In this document: in pieces, positions 27,331 through 30,400 of the stretch
Layout: every line of letters starts with the position of its first letter
Numbering within the stretch: the first letter of the stretch is position 1
DNA from: Fibrobacterota bacterium
Lineage (GTDB): Bacteria > Fibrobacterota > Chitinivibrionia > Chitinivibrionales > Chitinispirillaceae
Length of the DNA: 30,400 nucleotides
Direction of reading: 5' to 3'
Assembly: GCA_023412475.1 (NCBI GenBank)
Contig: JAEYNR010000076.1
Coordinates: forward strand, 1-30,400
Made by a program: the position numbers and the translations under genes
Notes under the pieces: generated by a model
Database searches by the model: none
The model's input: the letters and a program-made list of their open reading frames with translations, nothing else
Told to the model about the DNA's origin: nothing

Positions 27331-27648
27331 TGATTTTTTTTGTAAAAATATGTAGCTTTCTATCGACATAATTAATTATCTTGATTTTATCGCTTTCACT
27401 GTTTCTTAAAGTTATTAATTTCTTAATGCTTTTAGCCTTATACCTTAAGGCAATTTTCGATAAAAAGTATTTCTGTAATTTTTCTGTTTCTATCTGGTTC
27501 CTGTTCTGTTTTTTTGTTAAATATTGATACTGTTTCTGTTGGTAATTTTAAACTAATAATAGTCTTTTTGTAAACATTACAATCCACCCCATCATGTTTG
27601 GACAAAGCAGAGATGGATTTCTTTTCATTTTTTTCAAGGAGATGCTGT

Positions 27649-28335
27649 ATGACTTACAGTCAACCAAAGATTGTAGTTGCCATGCGAATTATTACTTCCC
27701 TGGTTACCAAACATCCAACCCTTGAGGCGATTTTCCATAATGATGCTGTCGGCTTGTCTACTGAACTGGATAACTCAATCAAGGAAGCCGACCGGACTAA
27801 GAGAAAATGGCATGAAGAAGTTAAAGATAATATACCCATAATGAAAAAGGCCAAAGATGCCTTTATCAAATTCAAGAATCTTCTGATAAAGAGACTTCCT
27901 GGTGTGGCAAAAATGGACTGGCAGAAGTCAAACGTAAAACCAGATATTTTTGTCTTGAATTTTGAAAAGCTGATTGGGTTTATCGAAGATAATTCTGAAA
28001 GTCTTCCCTTTGCGGCCAAAGCACTGGAAGAGTTAATCCCAATAAGTGATGAGATGGACAGGGAACTGGCTGAAGACAGGGAAGCTCTCCGTTTGTACCG
28101 TAACAGCGTTAAAATTAAAAATCTTGTTCTGGAAAAGTCCGAAGATTTTTTTCTCGAGGTAAGACGCTTTATTCGCAGAGAGCTAGGCTTTAATTCTCCG
28201 GAGTATAGCCAGGTCAAGGACCAGGCAATCAGAAAAGCTGCTGAAAAGAGCGAACCGCAAGAAGGTGGGTCAATTTCAGAGGAACAGAATTCTATCGAAG
28301 AGAACCCTGAGTCATTAACCCCGGTAAATGATTAA
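27649..28335 (+). CDS. Uncharacterised helical protein beside the cas locus
   Basis: A 228-residue protein I do not recognise. The start at 27649 (MTYSQPKIVVAMRII) is chosen because AAGGAG lies 7 bases upstream; the frame also runs back to a TTG at 27598 without such a site. Predicted almost entirely alpha-helical and rich in Lys/Glu: KEADRTKRKWHEEVKDN, a central MDRELAEDREALRLYRNS helix, and an acidic disordered tail (EPQEGGSISEEQNSIEENP). No signal peptide, membrane segment or catalytic motif is seen. An antisense frame in the same place is judged a shadow. Any link to the CRISPR system is only by position, and it is on the opposite strand. Confidence 0.75.
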   Translation: MTYSQPKIVVAMRIITSLVTKHPTLEAIFHNDAVGLSTELDNSIKEADRTKRKWHEEVKDNIPIMKKAKDAFIKFKNLLIKRLPGVAKMDWQKSNVKPDIFVLNFEKLIGFIEDNSESLPFAAKALEELIPISDEMDRELAEDREALRLYRNSVKIKNLVLEKSEDFFLEVRRFIRRELGFNSPEYSQVKDQAIRKAAEKSEPQEGGSISEEQNSIEENPESLTPVND

Positions 28336-28474
28336 AAATCTTTTGGCTCCTTTTTGGAAAATGTGTGGGGAGACCATTCTCTTTGATAGGGATATCAGGG
28401 GGAATGGTTCTAAATTTTAGATTGTCGTTTAAAATATTACCTTTCGGCAGGTTATTCATTTCTATAAATATGGC

Positions 28475-28487
28475 GTCCCTACGGGAC
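28475..28487. repeat. GTCCCTACGGGAC palindrome, isolated copy
   Basis: A perfect palindrome preceded by TCTATAAATATGG, the same arrangement as the copies at 375-387 and 626-640. A related hairpin, TCCCCCTTCGGGGGA, lies about 28612-28626. Confidence 0.65.
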
Positions 28488-28548
28488 AGTGCGTTTTATT
28501 AAATCCGTTCAACAACATTTTATTCCTGAGTTCAGAAAATCTCACTGT

Positions 28549-28725
28549 TTGATCTTTAATGGAATCTCATCTTACACCATGAAAATTACTTCTGATGGTT
28601 CACTGTCTTAAGTCCCCCTTCGGGGGATTAGGGAGCGCTTTTTTAAACAGCCTTTTTCGGCCAAAAATCCTGGTATAATCAACTCAGAAGGGCTGTCGGT
28701 TCCTATATATAAGGAATATATAATC
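28549..28725 (-). repeat. Relict CRISPR leader with one decayed repeat
   Basis: Positions about 28640-28725 match the active leader at 12010-12107. AAACAGCCTTTTTCGGCC is identical, AAAATCCTGGT follows in both (one base is missing here), and ATATAAGGAATATATAAT is identical; the intervening bases are partly conserved. About 45 bases to the left, CTTACACCATGAAAATTACT followed by TCTGAT (28571-28596) aligns with the last 26 bases of the active repeat at roughly 21 of 26 positions plus one gap. The order, repeat left and leader right, is the same as in the active array. No spacers remain. Confidence 0.65.
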
Positions 28726-28842
28726 GAGAAACTCCCTCTTAAAACAACCCGGGTCTCAATATCCGCTTTCCAATTCGTTTCCAGCAAACAACCAGCTCCA
28801 GACCTTTTTACCCGCTGTCCACCATCAATCCGACTTTTTTTT

Positions 28843-28886
28843 CCCCAGAGACAAAAATTTTAGGGCTCACAAAATTACCTCCGGGG
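28843..28886. repeat. 44-bp CCCCAGAG/CTCTGGGG element, copy D
   Basis: Starts CCCCAGAGACAAAA and ends TTACCTCCGGGG; one mismatch in the inverted ends. Exactly 44 bp like the other three copies. It lies about 190 bases before the start of the DUF2383-like gene. The remaining parts of 28336-29074 hold a weak hairpin just after the 27649 gene (about 28370-28410) and no gene. Confidence 0.7.
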
Positions 28887-29074
28887 AAACAGGATCCCCA
28901 AATGTACCTACTGACAGCCAACTTTATCCCCCTGTCATCTTCAACTCCTTCACTCCGCATGGCACATCTGTTGCCTTCTATTCCATTTAGTTAAAAGGGT
29001 GATCCTCTAATTTAAAGATTTCTATTCCCAGTATTATGGTTATCGGAACAATTTTCCGATTCGAAGGAGCAATT

Positions 29075-29524
29075 GTGGAAACTAACGAAATGATAGATAA
29101 ACTCAACTCTCTGATTCGCTTGGATAATGATGCGTTGAACAGTTACAATAAAGTCATCGAAGTAATAGAAGAAGCTGCCCTGAAAACTGAGATAACCAGG
29201 TTTCGTGATGATCACAAGAGGCATGTTTCGGTTCTATCGGAGCTGGTAAAAAGCTACGGTGGAGAAGCTTCGACTGAAGAGAAAGATGTGCGGGGATTGT
29301 TTCTGGGTGGAGCTACAGCTCTGCAATCACTTTTTGGAGTAGAAGGTGCTCTCAAGTCTCTTCATGCAGGTGAGAAAATCACCAATAAAAACTATTCTGA
29401 ATCGGTTCAATGGGATGTTCCTGAAGATGTGAAAATCGTACTCAGGGATAACTACGCCGATGAGCAGCGGCATATCCGTTTTGTAGAATCCGCCCTAAGA
29501 GATAAGATATGGGAGAAACACTAA
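29075..29524 (+). CDS. DUF2383/PA2169-like ferritin-fold protein
   Basis: A 149-residue four-helix protein. A GTG start at 29075 is preferred because AAGGAG lies 5 bases upstream; the frame is open back to 29036 without a site. The pattern (MIDKLNSLIRLDNDALNSY, then RFRDDHKRHVSVLSELVKSYGGE, then NYADEQRHIRFVESALRD) fits the DUF2383 (PA2169) family of ferritin-like helical bundles found with stress or metal-related genes; the family's role is not established. Acidic and His residues in helices 2 and 4 (DDHKRH, DEQRH) could bind metal. No signal peptide. A strong hairpin follows the stop. Confidence 0.7.
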   Translation: METNEMIDKLNSLIRLDNDALNSYNKVIEVIEEAALKTEITRFRDDHKRHVSVLSELVKSYGGEASTEEKDVRGLFLGGATALQSLFGVEGALKSLHAGEKITNKNYSESVQWDVPEDVKIVLRDNYADEQRHIRFVESALRDKIWEKH

Positions 29525-29553
29525 ACTTCAGTCATTTCAGATATCGCCAGATT

Positions 29554-29586
29554 CACTCTTTTTACAGGCACTTGGTAAAAAGAGTG
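29554..29586 (+). terminator. Hairpin after the DUF2383-like gene
   Basis: A perfect 12-bp stem CACTCTTTTTAC/GTAAAAAGAGTG with a 9-base loop, 30 bases past the stop codon. There is no U tract, so termination is likely but not certain. Confidence 0.6.
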
Positions 29587-29601
29587 ATTCCTTATGAAAT
29601 A

Positions 29602-29645
29602 CCCCAGAGATGATTCTTTTTCGTGTTGAGTTTTTACCTCTGGGG
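29602..29645. repeat. 44-bp CCCCAGAG/CTCTGGGG element, copy B
   Basis: Perfect 8-bp inverted ends (CCCCAGAGATGATT ... TTACCTCTGGGG). Its right arm runs directly into GGGGAGAG, the likely ribosome binding site of the gene starting at 29660, so the hairpin could mask that site in RNA. Confidence 0.75.
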
Positions 29646-29659
29646 AGAGAAAAAAAGAA

Positions 29660-29929
29660 ATGAAAATTCATCTCCCTTCAGAAAAAAGGAAAAATATGGT
29701 TCATATTTCTGAGAAATGTTTACGTTCTTTGAACCAAGAGCCTGGAGCTTCGGTTTGTGTGATGTACAGTTACCGGACAATGGACAAAAGCACTCAATCC
29801 TTGCTTCGTTTAAAGAACGGCATTGCAGTTATAGAAATGGTGAGTGATCACAGACTTAATTGCGAACAAATAGCAAGAATCTATGGCTTAAAACCAGATC
29901 AGATCGTTATCGATACAGAAGATCAATAA
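29660..29929 (+). CDS. Small uncharacterised protein, 89 residues
   Basis: I do not recognise this protein. It starts MKIHLPSEKRKNMVHISEKC, has no signal peptide or membrane segment, and ends with a compact segment NCEQIARIYGLKPDQIVIDT that could be a helix-turn-helix-like or small alpha/beta unit. GGGGAGAG lies 11 bases upstream of the ATG, slightly far for a ribosome binding site. It is probably transcribed on its own, since a hairpin precedes it and element B lies in its leader. Plausible as a real gene from its codon structure and start signals, but without any functional clue. Confidence 0.55.
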   Translation: MKIHLPSEKRKNMVHISEKCLRSLNQEPGASVCVMYSYRTMDKSTQSLLRLKNGIAVIEMVSDHRLNCEQIARIYGLKPDQIVIDTEDQ

Positions 29930-30081
29930 GGCGATTCTGCAAAAGACAGTCCAGTTCCTTCATAAATGCTGATTCTTTTACTTTGTGAAGAATTGAATTC
30001 CTATGTTGTTTTTTAGGGAAGATTTTTTCCAAGAAAGAAGGTAATTGTATGGTAATACTGAGCAAAACACTGATTTAATCT

Positions 30082-30125
30082 CCCCAGGGATGAAAACCTA
30101 ATGCGGATAATAGTCAACTCTGGGG
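30082..30125. repeat. 44-bp CCCCAGAG/CTCTGGGG element, copy C
   Basis: Starts CCCCAGGGATGAAA and ends TCAACTCTGGGG. The last 12 bases equal those of copy A and the left arm has one change. The rest of 29930-30400 is AT-rich and shows no supported gene. Confidence 0.72.
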
Positions 30126-30400
30126 TAGGCAGTATCCCAGAAGCGACTCTGTCAACCCTAAGAAAATCCAAACTCCTTGAAAATTCCTGAACAGTCCCAG
30201 ATTTCCATCGCAAATTCTGATTATGACAGAAAAAGATACATTTTATTCTGCAGCATTATACTTTGCCAAAATGAGAAAAATGCTCATCTTTTTGAATAGA
30301 TTAAAAAAGGAAGTCTTCCTGTTAGGTATTCAGATTCTTTTCAGGTGATATCTTCTAAAACCTTTTCAATTAAGTACTCCTTATTCTCCACATTTTGAAA

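Noticed and set aside
27660..28217. Long open frame on the minus strand (185 codons)
   Set aside because: It lies wholly inside the 27649-28335 gene, whose ribosome binding site and charge pattern are far more gene-like; the antisense product is Ser/Leu-rich as expected for a shadow.
30013..30213. 66-codon minus-strand frame near the right edge
   Set aside because: No ribosome binding site or family resemblance, and it spans the 44-bp element.

Overview
The window looks like a plant-polysaccharide-degrading, Gram-negative bacterium, possibly of the Fibrobacterota/Chitinivibrionia type. This is inferred from secreted GH5 and GH9 cellulases and a two-module carbohydrate-binding protein that all end in a type-IX-like C-terminal sorting domain, in moderately AT-rich DNA with large repeat-filled intergenic spaces. 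The phylum cannot be settled from this sequence alone.

Layout. 1-671: gene-free, dispersed GTCCC/GGGAC palindromes. 672-2255 (-): peptide chain release factor 3 (prfC). 2582-10167: cellulose-degradation cluster made of a secreted binding protein (-), a full-length GH5 cellulase (+), a GH9 cellulase (+) and a second GH5 gene reduced to its catalytic domain. 10736-11863: a CRISPR array of 15 repeats and 14 spacers. 11864-12191: its leader, on the cas side. 12192-26280 (-): a complete type III-B (Cmr) CRISPR-Cas locus. In transcription order it runs cas6, csx1, cmr1, cmr2/cas10, cmr3, cmr4, cmr5, cmr6, a second csx1, a third CARF-domain gene, then, after a 500-bp gap holding a MITE-like element, cas1 and cas2. 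26281-27648: gene-poor stretch with a promoter for the cas operon, a 21-bp tandem repeat organised in 105-bp higher-order units, a long hairpin and a half MITE. 27649-30400: three small genes (an unknown helical protein, a DUF2383-like ferritin-fold protein, an unknown 89-residue protein) separated by repeats.

How the parts work together. Cas6 should cut the array transcript, read from the minus strand, into crRNAs with a 5' handle AUUAAGAC. Cmr1-6 use these to bind complementary RNA. Cas10 keeps an intact GGDD cyclase motif, so target binding should produce cyclic oligoadenylate, sensed by three separate CARF proteins. Two carry a HEPN RNase motif (RxxxxH). The third has no HEPN motif and ends in a domain that may be RelE-like. 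Cas1-Cas2 add spacers at the leader end, which lies beside cas2.

Most unusual items: (i) a decayed second CRISPR leader plus degenerate repeat at 28549-28725, on the far side of the cas operon; (ii) a family of exactly 44-bp elements bounded by CCCCAGAG/CTCTGGGG, present four times; (iii) the 21-bp/105-bp repeat block, readable as heptapeptides; (iv) the HEPN-less CARF effector; (v) a Cmr6 with a ~140-residue charged helical extension; (vi) the GH5 copy that begins exactly where the signal peptide of its paralogue would be cleaved.
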